Shown here in pieces: positions 1 to 11,409 of a DNA stretch of 64,000 nt (position 1 is the stretch's first letter; each line of letters starts with the position of its first letter). This DNA comes from Coptis chinensis (Eukaryota > Streptophyta > Magnoliopsida > Ranunculales > Ranunculaceae), in NCBI GenBank assembly GCA_015680905.1, contig CM027379.1:28724501-28788500 (forward strand). The letters are read 5' to 3'. Below the pieces are notes generated by a model. The model was not told where the DNA came from, made no database searches, and saw only the letters and a program-made list of their open reading frames with translations. The translations under genes and the position numbers were made by a program.

Positions 1-62
1 GCCTATGAACTTACAAGGCTTCATGTTCTTCCCGTTGAGCTCTATTTCGTTCTTTTCTCCGC

Positions 63-972
63 TCAAATCGATAAGGGAAGGTGAACGTACAGAGATGATG
101 ATCCCAATTTTCTTGATCTTAGATCTTGCAACTCTATATTTAACCTTCGGTTTTCATCTTGAAGACTCTGACAGTACGACTTCCAGAATTCACAATCTTT
201 TTCTCTTTGCTTCTGCTTGGTTCTGTGACAAGATTAGTTATCTTCGCTGTTAGATTACTAGAGCAACAAAATAACAATAATGATAAATATTATTTCACTT
301 ACCTTGCTCTTCTGTTTTGAAACCAAACTTCTATTTGGCGTGCCTGTAGATTCAACTGCTCTGCCAAATCGCGTTTCTTGTTCTGCAAATTTATTCAGTT
401 ATACTATGTTCAGACTTCAGAATCCAAACTCTAATCCCTCGTGGAATTAGTGGAAGGAAAGAAAACGAAATGCAAAGACTAAACCATCAAAGACATCATG
501 AACTCTTCAGCAATCCCATGAGAATATTAATTTGAAATACTTTTTCATTTTTTCGATCAAGTACCAGTGCAGGAATAGTGAAATTTACATATGCATATAT
601 ATAGAAAATAGAGTATACCGGAGAAAGAATTCTGTGTTGTTTGAAATTTTCCTCCAGCAACATTACTTGTTCACTTGTGAGCACAAGTTTCTTTCTTGTT
701 GCGTTGTTGTCATCGTTCTTGCTGCTACTGTTACTGTAGACAAAAATGCTATTGTTGTTGTGCTCTACTTGTTCGTCTGTTCTTGAATCCGATCCATCAA
801 AATTTGGTACTTCATTATCAACATCTTCCTTTTTACAAGGCGGGAATAAGAGATGAAACGGAACTCGCTTCTTATTCTCCACTGGCTCGCCGTTCATAGG
901 AACAGAGTCAACAGACTCACTACGACCGAGTCCAAGACCTAGCTCTATATTGCATTCATCATCTTCTTCCAT
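63..972 (-). CDS. HD-Zip class II homeodomain-leucine zipper transcription factor
   Basis: This is a nuclear DNA-binding regulator built from three exons at 619-972, 303-382 and 63-222. Together they give one frame of 197 residues starting at the ATG at 972. Near the N-terminus is an LxLxL-type repression motif (NIELGLGLG). The homeodomain begins at [10 protein letters not shown] around residue 97 and contains the recognition helix [12 protein letters not shown] leucine zipper follows directly (EKDCEFW, then [16 protein letters not shown]). The intron between the Arg-Ala-Arg end of the helix and the zipper sits at the usual class II position. The protein ends at LYVHLPLSI, just where class II members usually continue into a CPSCE motif, and none is visible here. 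Family members act in shade, auxin and developmental responses; the role here is inferred only. I chose the ATG at 972 because no upstream in-frame ATG is seen. Confidence 0.88.
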
Positions 973-1947
973 GGTTTTGGAGGGCAAGACCAAGTTGGTC
1001 TAGTTATATATAGGAAGCTAAAGGAGTTAAATAGACGCTTCGCAATCGTGTTAAATTATCCATCATAACAACAATATCGCCAATGTGAAAGAGCAATGAG
1101 AGCATGCGCTTTGGACTTAGACCCTCATGCATATTGACCAAATAAATACGAGTTGAAGTACTAAATGGTCTGTAACTCTGTATGGTATCTTCTTCCCAGC
1201 AATGTCAGAGAGGGTCAATTTCATCAGATTTGATCCTACCCCTAAACAAACTAATAATGAGTTTGCATATTTCCATGCTTGCAAGTCAAGTCATAAAACT
1301 TTACCAATTTGACTTTAACATGATAGGTATTGTCCAATTTGACTCTAACTTGATAGGTATTGGTATTGTGATTCTTGGAATTCAGGGTTGACAACACTCA
1401 ACATGAAGATATAACAATTAAGCAAGACGACTACACTTATTTGGGTAATAAATATGGTCAATGATGATTAAAACTATTACAGGTTACAATTACCTATTTA
1501 TTGGAAGTTAGCAAATAAATCTAATGAAACTAACACGTGACAATATTTTTTTGAAACATATATTGATAACTCGAGAGTTACTATCGTTTAATACTTTTTA
1601 AGTCATAATAATCATTATGGTCAAAGTCTCAAAGAGGTTATATATACTTGTAAGGAAATTATCACGAAGTGATATAACTACAATAAGAATGGTTATAATG
1701 TTAGACCATTGTAGATCACAAATTCACAATGATTCTGAGCCATCAAATGCTTGAACATGTCCATTTAAAATGAAGCTGATGTGGTCATGTAATCCTGTCT
1801 TGCTAAAGGCGAAAAAGAAAAACACAATGTAGTGAATTGCATAACCGCATTACTAAATGGCTTCCTTAGTTTGTTATAGAAATTCCAATGTATTTTTCTG
1901 GACAGATGTTCTATACAATTGGCTTAATATAATGTTTTCAAGTGCAC
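973..1947. other. Upstream region of the HD-Zip gene, no gene seen
   Basis: AT-rich sequence with no convincing coding region. It presumably contains the promoter of the minus-strand HD-Zip gene. A TATATATA run at about 1005-1012 lies only some 35 bases from the start codon, which is too close to be assigned confidently as the TATA box. Confidence 0.4.
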
Positions 1948-2485
1948 GGGGAAGAATCCAGGATTCTAAGCCAGGAGTTCGAGATTATGTGAACACCACC
2001 CAAAAAAAATAACCATATATAATTTTGTTTTATTTTTCTTGTCAAAAAATCTAAACAATAAATATCAACAAAATTATGTATTTATTTCAATTCACAAAAC
2101 TAGAATGCGTTGACTACTAAGAATTTAATATGGACTGATGAAATGTATTACTTAAGCACTTAAGTCATTAATTGATACTATTATGTCTATATATATCTAC
2201 ATAATCTAACAAATTGTTAAATCTAACAATTTAACAAATTGTTAACTTCCTATAATGTTATAATTCTATATAACATTATACATTATATAGAACATTATAC
2301 ATTATATATATAATGTTATATAGACTTATAAAAAATTAATATTGAAAATAAAAAATTACCTTGTTTTTTTTTTTTAAGTAGAAATTTTATTGATAATAAT
2401 AATGAGTTTTACAAATAATTAGGATAAACATGCAAACAAACTGCGTTGCGCCACAAGTCCTTTCTTAATTTGTATTTTGTGTGTG

Positions 2486-2516
<31 letters not shown>

Positions 2517-3006
2517 GGTTGAGGTATGACCGTTTGTTTAAGAATAGAGAGTGAAAGAAAGGAAATAGAGCATACGAGTTTGTTATGAGTGATTATAATT
2601 ATACAAATTGACCGGTTGGGCTTTGGGCCTTTGGATATTTGTTTTAGTTTCATCAACCCATCAAATATTCAAAGACACATTTGTCCTTCTTTAATGGTTT
2701 TGAACTCAAAATAAATGATAAATGATAATTTTGTAAGGGAAAAAAGAGAAGTAAAAAAAAAGTTGGTTTATTGGAATTTTTTTATTAGTTTTTTTTTTCA
2801 TACTATTTTTTTTGTTGATAATAATCTTACTATAGTTGTGAAAATTTTGGGAGTGCGGTAGTTGGAAGTTTGCTAAAATTGGGGGTGTGAGTCCTTATAG
2901 TTTGAAGATTTTTCTAGGTAATTAGTTATGTGGTAATTGAGATTTTCTAATCTCAGGGGGTGCGACCATCCCCACACGCACCCCCTTATATCCATCTATG
3001 GCTTGA
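1948..3006. mobile_element. Dispersed 1-kb repeat, copy 1 (non-autonomous DNA element, class uncertain)
   Basis: This stretch matches 7409-8366 over nearly its whole length. Shared landmarks in order are a CCAGGATTCTAAGCCAG start, a CACAAAACTAGA segment, AAGTCATTAATTGATACTA, a segment holding GACCGGTTGGGCTTTGGGC, and GAAGATTTTTCTAGG near the right end. The left end reads AATCCAGGATTCT, and the right end, read backwards, begins AAGCCATAGATGG, giving weak inverted termini. No transposase-like frame is present. An AT-rich palindromic patch of TATAATGTTATA units lies at about 2255-2330 and a GT dinucleotide run at 2480-2500. No clear target-site duplication was found, so the superfamily is left open. 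Confidence 0.5.
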
Positions 3007-3619
3007 TGTATTATTTGACATCCAGGTGAAGATGAAATAGCTTCGCCCCCATGCAGTTCCATTTTGAAAAGGCTTAAAATATTGAATTTAGTTTCAGTTA
3101 CTATGAGATCAATGCGATTACCACAAAGTGTTGTAAAAGCTTATGTGCCCCCCTTAAAAAAGTAATTGTTTTTGTTGCTGCAGTTATTTTGCTCGGCTAA
3201 AGAGTGTAACGAAGTGTGGAGGCCTTCTAATTCCTCTTGTCTCCACTTCAAGGAGATTATGTTTATTGTGCTTCATGGTGTTTCTCATGAAATTGAGTTT
3301 ATGAACTATTTGCTCTGCAATAGCCATGAACTCGAGAAAATAACTATCAACTATGAGCATCAACATTATGATTACGATTGTGGCTTTTGTGATCTGGATA
3401 AACACAGAATAGAATTATTATCAAAAGAAGTGTAGGAAAAATAGGTAGCACAAGAGGCTAATGGAAAGAAGGAGATGGTCAAGCGAGTCAATGCACAGAT
3501 TGGAACGGTACTAAGCCCTAGTCTCCAATTACAGATTCTGTAGTATTTCTTATTATATGGTCATGGGCTTTTTAAGCTGCCAAAATGTTTACTAGTCTTT
3601 GTTTTGTTGATCTTATTTA
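3007..3619. other. Intergenic DNA, no gene seen
   Basis: An open frame of 89 codons lies at 3166-3435 on the plus strand, but it has no recognisable domain, no good start context and no partner exon. I treat it as chance. Nothing else stands out. Confidence 0.3.
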
Positions 3620-3860
3620 TTTAGGGTTAATTAGAGATGCCCCCTGTTTGATAAGCTTTTTTTTAGATACCCCCTGTTTTGAAAATCATTTGAGATACAC
3701 CCCACTAACTAATGTTTTCCGTCAATGAAGTATTTTGCACTGACCAAAATACACCTCTAAAAACTATTTGAGATACCCCCTTGCCCTATAAAATAATTTG
3801 AGATACATCTGCATATATTCATATTTTCATATATTTGCATACCCCCTAGTAATTGAAAAA
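3620..3860. mobile_element. MITE-like fragment with GGGTTAATTAGAGAT end
   Basis: The stretch starts AGGGTTAATTAGAGATGCCCC and contains several repeats of a GAGATACCCCC-type word. The start resembles the terminus of the element at 14977-15133. A matching right end could not be found, so this is probably a truncated copy. Confidence 0.3.
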
Positions 3861-4080
3861 AGTGAATTTTCATATGCAAATATACATCTGCAAATATAAA
3901 CTACTTTGTAAATACATATTTTCATGTGAATATAAATTGTCATAGTTAAACTACTATGTAAATGGACATGATCAATATACAACATTTTTTATACAACAAT
4001 TCATACAATGGCCTTCATCTCTCTACAAGTTTATTTATGACTTTATTTTTTTGTAGATGTAATCTTTCTACTGTGGATAA

Positions 4081-4406
4081 TATTCCTACAAAAAATGAGT
4101 TCATTTAAATGTCTAAAGATGCCAAAAGAGGGTTGCTTAAATCTTGACCGTTAAAATAAACTCATGCTTTTAAATCAGTTTTTGTAAGGGCTAGAGACTT
4201 TGAAATGACATGGAAGTATTATCAAAAAGGGTTAAGTAGAATTATTCCTACAAAAAATGAGTTCATTTAAATGTCTAAAGATGCCAAAAGAGGGTTGCTT
4301 AAATCTTGACCGTTAAAATAAACTCATGCTTTTAAATCAGTTTTTGTAAGGGCTAGAGACTTTGAAATGACATGGAAGTATTATCAAAAGGGTTAAGTAG
4401 AATTAT
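4081..4406 (+). repeat. 162-bp tandem duplication, two copies nearly identical
   Basis: TATTCCTACAAAAAATGAG begins at 4081 and again at 4243. The following bases match through GGGTTAAGTAGAATTA in each copy with only about one base of difference, in an A-run. The near identity points to a recent duplication. The copies end inside the terminus of the small inverted-repeat element that follows. Confidence 0.85.
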
Positions 4407-4511
4407 TTACCCCCCAACTAGATAAGTCAATTAGGATTCCCCGCCCGCCAGATCCTCCCCAAAAAAATCTTAATTGGCTCATCATCTAGGGGTAATACTA
4501 CTTAACCCTTA
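4389..4511. mobile_element. Short MITE with terminal inverted repeats
   Basis: The left end GGGTTAAGTAGAATTATTTA is mirrored by a right end that reads GGGTTAAGTAGTATTACCCC on the other strand. The element is about 120 bp and has no coding capacity. A target-site duplication is not clear. Confidence 0.5.
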
Positions 4512-5539
4512 AAAAAATTGATGGAAAAACATATCAAAGAATGGGCAGCAGAATATGCTAATTGAAAGAAGAAAATGGTAAAGCAAGTCCTCCATTCACA
4601 GCTTGGGAATGTACTAAGCCCTGGTCTGCAATTACAGTTTGTATAGTTTGGATTTACCTGTTTTACGTGCTTTTTTTAAGCTTACAAATATTCGTTAGTT
4701 TCGGATATGCTGAACTTTTTTGTTTATGTGGCCTGTGAGAGTCTCTTCACTTGCTATGAAACAAAATATTTATTTGGTTTTGATTATGAACCATATATAC
4801 CATATTTCATACTGTTGTATTGAGTTCTGCCTGATAAGACAGATATATATTGGGTCATAATTATTTAGTTCATTTTGTATCTAATTCATGAGGCAATTTT
4901 CATCTGTCAGTGTTGTATCATGTTTTGCCTGTTTATTTGAAAACAATTTGAAATTTGGAAGTTCATCTGTCAGGGTTGTGGGTTGTGGCTGAGTTTTCTA
5001 AATCTGCTTCTTGAATTGCTCCAAGATAAATGAAGCAAGCATTTAAGCATTACCGAGTCAGGAAACCAGATTCGGGATCAAATGTGCAGCTATGAGGATG
5101 ATCATGCCATTGAAATCCTTGCGTCAATGCATAATCAATTCAATAAAGCTTGCCTTTTGATGGAATCACTTTCCAATTGTAAAGTAATCTTAAGTTTATG
5201 CAAATGTTTACACAAAATGCCAAAAAGTTCTTTCCATTATCTTCCTGACTAACACTCTCTTCCCACATCTAGACTGCGACACTTCTTAACTGGATGTTTC
5301 TTCTAATCCTCTTACTTTGTTCACTAAATGAAATGGAATTTCTAAGTCCCTAAATTAATCACAAACTGGATTGAAATCAGATAAAATCCCTAATGACCTG
5401 ATGTTCATTTCATGCTCTAAGCAGCTGAATAACTCAAATTTATGTCCTATACTCAGAAAACTAAATAAAACTTGAGCGAAATCTAAACATTAGGCAAATA
5501 GCTAATTTATACTTGCTTATAACTGTTATGAGTATCTCT
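4512..5539. other. Intergenic DNA, no gene seen
   Basis: No recognisable exon, repeat with defined ends or RNA gene was found. Base composition is typical of the surrounding intergenic DNA. Confidence 0.3.
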
Positions 5540-5559
5540 GTCCAGCTAGTATCATTTGT

Positions 5560-6845
5560 TTGAGAGTACAACTTTGATGTGTATCAATAAAAAAATTGTT
5601 GAAATAGATCGAGAACTAGCACAATTTTTGTAGGAACCATTATGGTTGCAACGAACGATTATAAATTGCGAAAACCCACGCGCAACGGAATAAGGGGTTC
5701 TCACGATTTTGGATAGAAAACATACCTTTAGATCGGCTAAGATAACTCTGAGAATCCAAGATCTACGAATCCAAATCAACTTCTTGATCTTCTGTTGTAT
5801 TCCTATCAATGGAATGGACGTTGTGTGGGCAACGATCTACCACCCTCTTCTTTCTCTCTTGGCCTCTATCACTCTCAAGGTCATAAGCGAATTTGAACTA
5901 ATCTTTCTTGAGTAAAACCATGAGTAAGTCGGCCAGAGAAAAAAGGTTTCCTTTATATAGGCTACAACAGGGACCATGAGAAGAAATTAGTGTTGGGCCT
6001 CCTGACGGGCTTGGGCTTCCCATGTTCACCCAGAACACACAGCCCATGTCCGTCAACAAATGGTTTATTCCACTAAAGGTCATTGTTGCACTACCGCCCT
6101 AATCCCAAATTACGTGTTACATTTATGGGCTCCATATTATATGTTTGTTGATATCCCCGTGTTTAAGATATCGAATGGCCGTTAATTAAGTCAAGTTACT
6201 GACAACTACATTAATCAACTTCTTATGTCCTTGAGTAGTACCACTCAACCTCATTGTCATGTCGGATTAAATCCACCGGCAGGGTTTACATGACAATTCT
6301 TATGAGCTCCTCAAGGGGACATCATCAACCCGACTTCTTGCGGGTCACGGATTCCTTCTATAATCAACAACACACCTTACATACAATGTCATTACCTAAT
6401 CCATCGAGTTTGTTGATTCACAAATGAATCTTACTCATTGATGATTTAAAGCAATGTACAATGCACGTAAGTGCCCGTTATTATATCCGAATTAAGAGGA
6501 CAAGCATCCATAATAACAGAGGTTTATTGTGCTCTTATATAGTCAGTATAAAGATAAACAACCTCACTTGGTCCTGTTCAATACACACAAAGTGTACTAG
6601 TGTAATCTTGTAGTCAAGATATACTAATACCAGATTATACTAGAACCGTACCAATAGTTTGTCTAAATCTATCTAGGTTGTGAACATTTACTTATACTTT
6701 ATAAGGTACTGATGATATGATCTTCTGTGTGTCACCACACACCATATCTTCTACAACATAAAGTATTAGACACATGCATATAACTAATAACATATATAAT
6801 ATGCATAACATTTGTCCATATGATTCTCATTCAAAATATAAAGAA
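5560..6845 (-). mobile_element. LTR-retrotransposon fossil, probably a solo LTR of a Copia-like family
   Basis: Read on the minus strand, this region looks like a plant LTR. It is a long non-coding stretch followed by a promoter-like GCCTATATAAAGG and then a transcribed-leader-like segment. It contains no gag or pol frames and no second LTR, so age cannot be judged from paired LTRs. The limits are approximate. Assignment to Copia rests on the general look of the promoter and leader, not on protein evidence. It is an incomplete relic. Confidence 0.4.
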
Positions 6846-7408
6846 TTAGAGTTAATACAAAAGTAATGTTTTTAGTATATAACCCTATCAGTTTCAATAG
6901 AAACTCACATAGATCGACAACAATTACCAAAATGATAGTTAAGAAATATATGTCATTTACAATGAGATTTTATATACAATCGTTCCTTGATCTTTCCTTG
7001 ATCGAGTTACTGAGCCATATACTGAGATTTATAGACTCGAATTCTATAGCTGTTGAAATTCAAGACTTATATATATATACTGAGTTATTGACTTATATAC
7101 AGAGTTACAGACTCAAATATACTAAGGTAAAATTCAAGACCTATACAAAAAGAGTTACCGACTTATATATACTAAGTTAAATATAGAAACTGAAATCATA
7201 AACCGATTCCTATACAAAAATATACGGACTCAACCTGCAATAGAGTTGATAGCTTCATAAATTGCGTGTCTGAGTCCAGCAATCTTCCTAACAATTTGTT
7301 CATAAGCACTGGGATCGGATAGTTTTGACTTGATAATAATATAATGAACAAGGGTCATTACGATTTCTCACGGTCATAGCCCTTTCCATTCTCTTGGCTA
7401 ACCAAACA
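6846..7408. other. AT-rich intergenic DNA, no gene seen
   Basis: Contains loosely repeated words such as GAGTTACAGACTC and ACTTATATATACTGAGTTA at 7000-7180, which create a spurious open frame. No gene is supported. Confidence 0.3.
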
Positions 7409-8366
7409 GGGACAAAGCCAGGATTCTAAGCCAGTGGTACGAGATTATGTGCACACCCCACCCCACTCACAAAATAAAAGTATGCAATTTTTTTTATTTT
7501 TTTTGTTAGAAGGTCTAAATAATAAAGATCAACAAAATTATGCATTTGTTCAATTCACAAAACTAGAGTGTGTTGACTACTAAGAATTTAATATGGACTG
7601 ATAAAGTTAACTACTTAAACACTTAAGTCATTAATTGATACTACTATGTCTATATATATCTACATAATCTAGTCCACAAGTCTACAGTAATTCAACAAAT
7701 TGTTAACTTCATATAATGTTATAAGTCTGTATAACCCTCTGATCATGTGGAGAAAACTATAAAAGATTAACATTGAAAGTAATTTTTTTTTTTAAGTGAA
7801 AATTTTATTGATAATGATAACGAGTTTTATAAATAATTAAGACAATCGTGCAACAAGCTACGCCACAAGTCCTTTATGATTTTGTTTTTTGTTTTTTGTT
7901 TTTTTTTCGGGTTGAGGTCTTCCGCTTGTTTAAGAATTGAGAGTGAAAGGAGGGAGGGAGAGCTTACGAGTTTGTTATAGGTGATTAGAATTATACAACT
8001 GACCGGTTGGGCTTTGGGCATTTGGCTATTTGTTTTAGTCTCATTAACCCATCAAACATTCAAAGACACATGTGTCTCTCTTAAATTGTTTTAGACTCAA
8101 AATAAATGATAAATGATAAATTTGTGGGCAAAAAGAGAAGTAAAAAAAAACGTTGGTTTATTGGAATGTTTTTTATTAGTCTTTTTTTTTCATACTATTT
8201 TTTTTATTTATTATTCTTACTATAGTTATGAAAATTTTGGAGATGCGGTAGTAGAAGTTTGCTAAAATAATTTGAGGGTGCAAATCCTTATATATAGTTT
8301 GAAGATTTTTCTAGGCAATTAGTTATGTGGTGGTAGAGCTTTCTAATCTCAGGGGATTCGACCATT
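7409..8366. mobile_element. Dispersed 1-kb repeat, copy 2
   Basis: Second copy of the repeat at 1948-3006, in the same orientation. It begins GGGACAAAGCCAGGATTC and runs parallel to copy 1 until about 8366. Copy 1's right end, with a run of C and CCATCTATGG, has no counterpart here, so this copy is truncated or replaced on the right. The AT-rich palindromic patch of copy 1 is much shorter here. No coding capacity. Confidence 0.5.
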
Positions 8367-8797
8367 ATGTGCATCAAGGATCATGAGTTTGACTGTCTTT
8401 TAGCGAGGTGTATACGTGCAACTTCTACACATAAACCCTTCTATCTGATTATTTGTTTCTATCTAAATTAGAGGTCTATTGAATATGATAACAGGATTTA
8501 TTGAGCGAAAGTCAAGAAATGGAGAGATAATTAGTTTCATGATGATGCAAGGCAAGGTCATACATTTCCATTAATTCAGCCAAAATATCAATTCTTTTTA
8601 GTGATCGAACTGAATGCCTATTACCGTAGCCTGTGGCCCTTACTCCCGAAGTCAGATTCCAGTATCTGACAGTATCACAGACTCAGTGTATCTTAGAATT
8701 CTCTAAAACTCCCAAGGCATTTAGTATTAAGCAAGGGTCTAGTTAAAAATAAGACTGGCCCAGGCACATAACTAGAGCATATTTGGGTACAATGGAC
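8367..8797. other. Intergenic DNA, no gene seen
   Basis: Ordinary AT-rich sequence between two mobile elements. No open frame or repeat with defined ends. Confidence 0.3.
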
Positions 8798-9618
8798 TAG
8801 GGGTGGGCAATGGGCCGGATCGGGCTAGTCCGGCCCTAAACATTTCAAAGCCTTTTAGATATTAAGACCGGGTCGACCCGTCCTTAAAGTCAGCATAGAG
8901 TCGAGTCGGGCCGGGTCACAAGTCTAAATCTCAAGCCCTGACCCTATCCTAAGCCCTCTTTAAAGGCTTTAAGGTCGAGTTTTAGGGCCGGACCTATATA
9001 TTTTCTTCGTTTCCATTTTTCAGACAAAGATTGTTTTTTTGGTTTCTATGTTACAAATGTTTGTTATGTATTTCGCTTTAATGGTGTGGACGGAAACCTT
9101 TAGTTTTAGACTTGGCTTGGATGTGAATAAAAATATAATTTATAAGAAGTAAGTGGGAAAATAAATTGAGAATAATAAGTTCTAGACTTTGATTTGATGA
9201 TCAAAGGAATAAAATCTTATTTTTTTATTAGGCTAGTGCTCATTGTTTTTCATGGCTGCTAGATAGGTTGACAAGTTTTTGTTATATAAGACAAGTTATT
9301 GGAAGTATCTTTTGGTGTAAGTGATAAATTACAAAGGACAATGTTATTTTAATTTAAAATATTTAACAAAGAGTTAGACAATTATGGTACTTATATTTAT
9401 AGTGAAAATGTAAAACTATAACTAGGGCTTGGTTAGAATCAATTAGGGTCGGGCCTATGTGTTTGAACCTTAAATTTACCGCCCCTAGAAAAGCCTTGGG
9501 GTCGGAATTCGGTCCCCGCCCTAAACTGTGAGGGCTTTAGTTGTGAAGACTTTATAGGGCTTAGGGTCGGGTCGGTTAGAACCGGATTAGGTTCGTTAGG
9601 GCCAAATTCCCACCCCTA
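8798..9618. mobile_element. Non-autonomous hAT-type element, 821 bp, with 8-bp target duplication
   Basis: The left end TAGGGGTGGG and right end CCCACCCCTA are perfect 10-bp inverted repeats. The element is flanked on both sides by the identical 8 bases CAATGGAC (8790-8797 and 9619-9626), the target-site length of the hAT superfamily. Just inside the ends are GC-rich, repeated GGGTCGGG/GGGCCGG words (8815-9000, 9425-9600), as in many plant hAT-derived MITEs. The AT-rich middle has no transposase frame. The perfect target duplication indicates an unrearranged insertion. Confidence 0.88.
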
Positions 9619-9626
9619 CAATGGAC

Positions 9627-11409
9627 CATACTCCATACAACATTTTAGTATTAGCGCGAGCGACTTTGAAGCAGCCTCCCTTCATCAACAAAGTGATAGA
9701 GCCCCTCATGCATAGGTCTAAATTGCCTCTTCATGCAGACCGACATATATAATTCATGAAAGTGGACGTGTTGATGAGGGTTCTATCACTTGCAGGATGC
9801 ACCCTGGCCTATATAAAGTATTTCGAATAGTATGTCTTAGTACATATATGTATTGTGCGCATGAGGCCACGAGCACATGGGTTGTTGCTGGTCCCCTATT
9901 CATGAATGGCTTGCCAAATCAAATGGAGCCCATTTAAGTTAATTCAGTTTCCCTGATTACTTGATCAGTCTGTCTCGCAGTTGTATTTACTTGTTCGAAC
10001 TTCAAAGTCCAGTAAAACCAATACAAAGAAGGTAAACTGCTTTCTCTCACTGGAGAAAAAAAATATGCATGTGATAGATGTTAAGAAAAATGAGAAACGT
10101 AAAAGAGAAATTGATGAGGCACTGCACGAGTTCAAGTTTTCGTAGGCGCTAGCTAAGGGCATAGGAAACCGGCACCTTAGAAATTACGGTATCGAAATTG
10201 GTTAATAAACAATACATGCACAAGTTAAGTTCAATAGAAATTAAGAAAAGATTGAAAGATGTATGCGGCATTCCCACAGAAACATCTTTTTCTTATAAGA
10301 AGATCATTCTAAGAAATTTTACAACATTGATGATACTGGGAAGCAGGCAGGCAAAGGCAGAATTTTGACGTGCAAAAGACTGTATATACATACAAGATAG
10401 TTGCAGATCGAGTTAATGTAGTGTTGCCATTCTGTACTTGTGTAGTATATGCGGATGTCATTTTCAAGTTCGGCTCTTTCTTCCTATAATTTCACATACT
10501 ACTAAAACTTAATTATAAGTAAAGAATCACACGCCATACATACTGTGAAGAAAAAACCAAAGTTTATTAGTAGATTTTCACTCAACCATGTTCATGCACA
10601 CATTCGTGCCGCCTAGTAGAGAGTTGACACGTACAACTATACAAGGTTGTTACAGTACGTGTATTAGTCGGAAGCAAGAAGGCTGATGAGCCAAAACAAA
10701 ATGAAAGGGGCCGGGAGCAAACACAAGACCACACATATACATGGACACATCATGCAAAGGTTATCAAACACAAAGTATCTTCATTAGTGAGGACAAATAT
10801 ATGGCTGAGGGTGTCATACTATCATTGGTGATTGGTCTAGCTAGTTTGGTTTGAGAACACAGCACGCGTGGTTCGCTCGTGCTCAATTCTCACTTTCTCT
10901 TCTTCAGAACATATCACCTACATGGCTACGTACATCTGGTAGACATAAGGGGTGGCACGGGTTCAGTCCCAACTCCCAGGTGTTAGCCTCTTAGGTGCTC
11001 TCATTTCCATGTTAGCCTGTTGGTGAATCATTATAAGTTTACCCATATTTCTATCCCTTGCACTCGTTAAGGAAGATAGAAAAGTGAAATAAATTATTGG
11101 AAGAAAAAAAAAAAAAAAAAAAAAAGACACTGACAGTAATAACGGTAGATGTACAGTATTCAAAGTCAGAGACTCAGAGCAGGGCATTGGTTTTGGGTCT
11201 CTCTCATTCACAAAATAGAGCAGAACTCAGAGCATGGGCAGGGACATGTTTCCCCACACATTGTTTAATTATTGATATTTGGTTCTCTCTCACACAGTCA
11301 CACACATAGACATAATTCACCTATTTATTTGGTCTTCTACATCTTCACATTATATTTGGTCTTCCATTCATCCAATCAGCAAGAAACCTTTCATTCCTAA
11401 TACAAGAAA
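9627..11409. other. Intergenic DNA upstream of the small peptide gene
   Basis: No gene is supported. A poly-A tract lies at 11104-11125. Short open frames at 9965-10162 and 10963-11211 have low-complexity content and no family resemblance. The last few hundred bases probably hold the promoter and leader of the peptide gene; no single TATA box can be chosen with confidence. Confidence 0.3.

Noticed and set aside
1005-1012. TATATATA as the HD-Zip TATA box
   Set aside because: It lies only about 35 bases from the ATG, leaving almost no 5' leader. The true promoter element may be elsewhere.
3166-3435. 89-codon plus-strand open frame
   Set aside because: No recognised domain, no splice partner, and an equally long frame on the opposite strand. 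Most likely chance.
6866-7180. 104-codon plus-strand frame
   Set aside because: Built from repeated ACTTATATA/GAGTTAC words. No family resemblance and low complexity.
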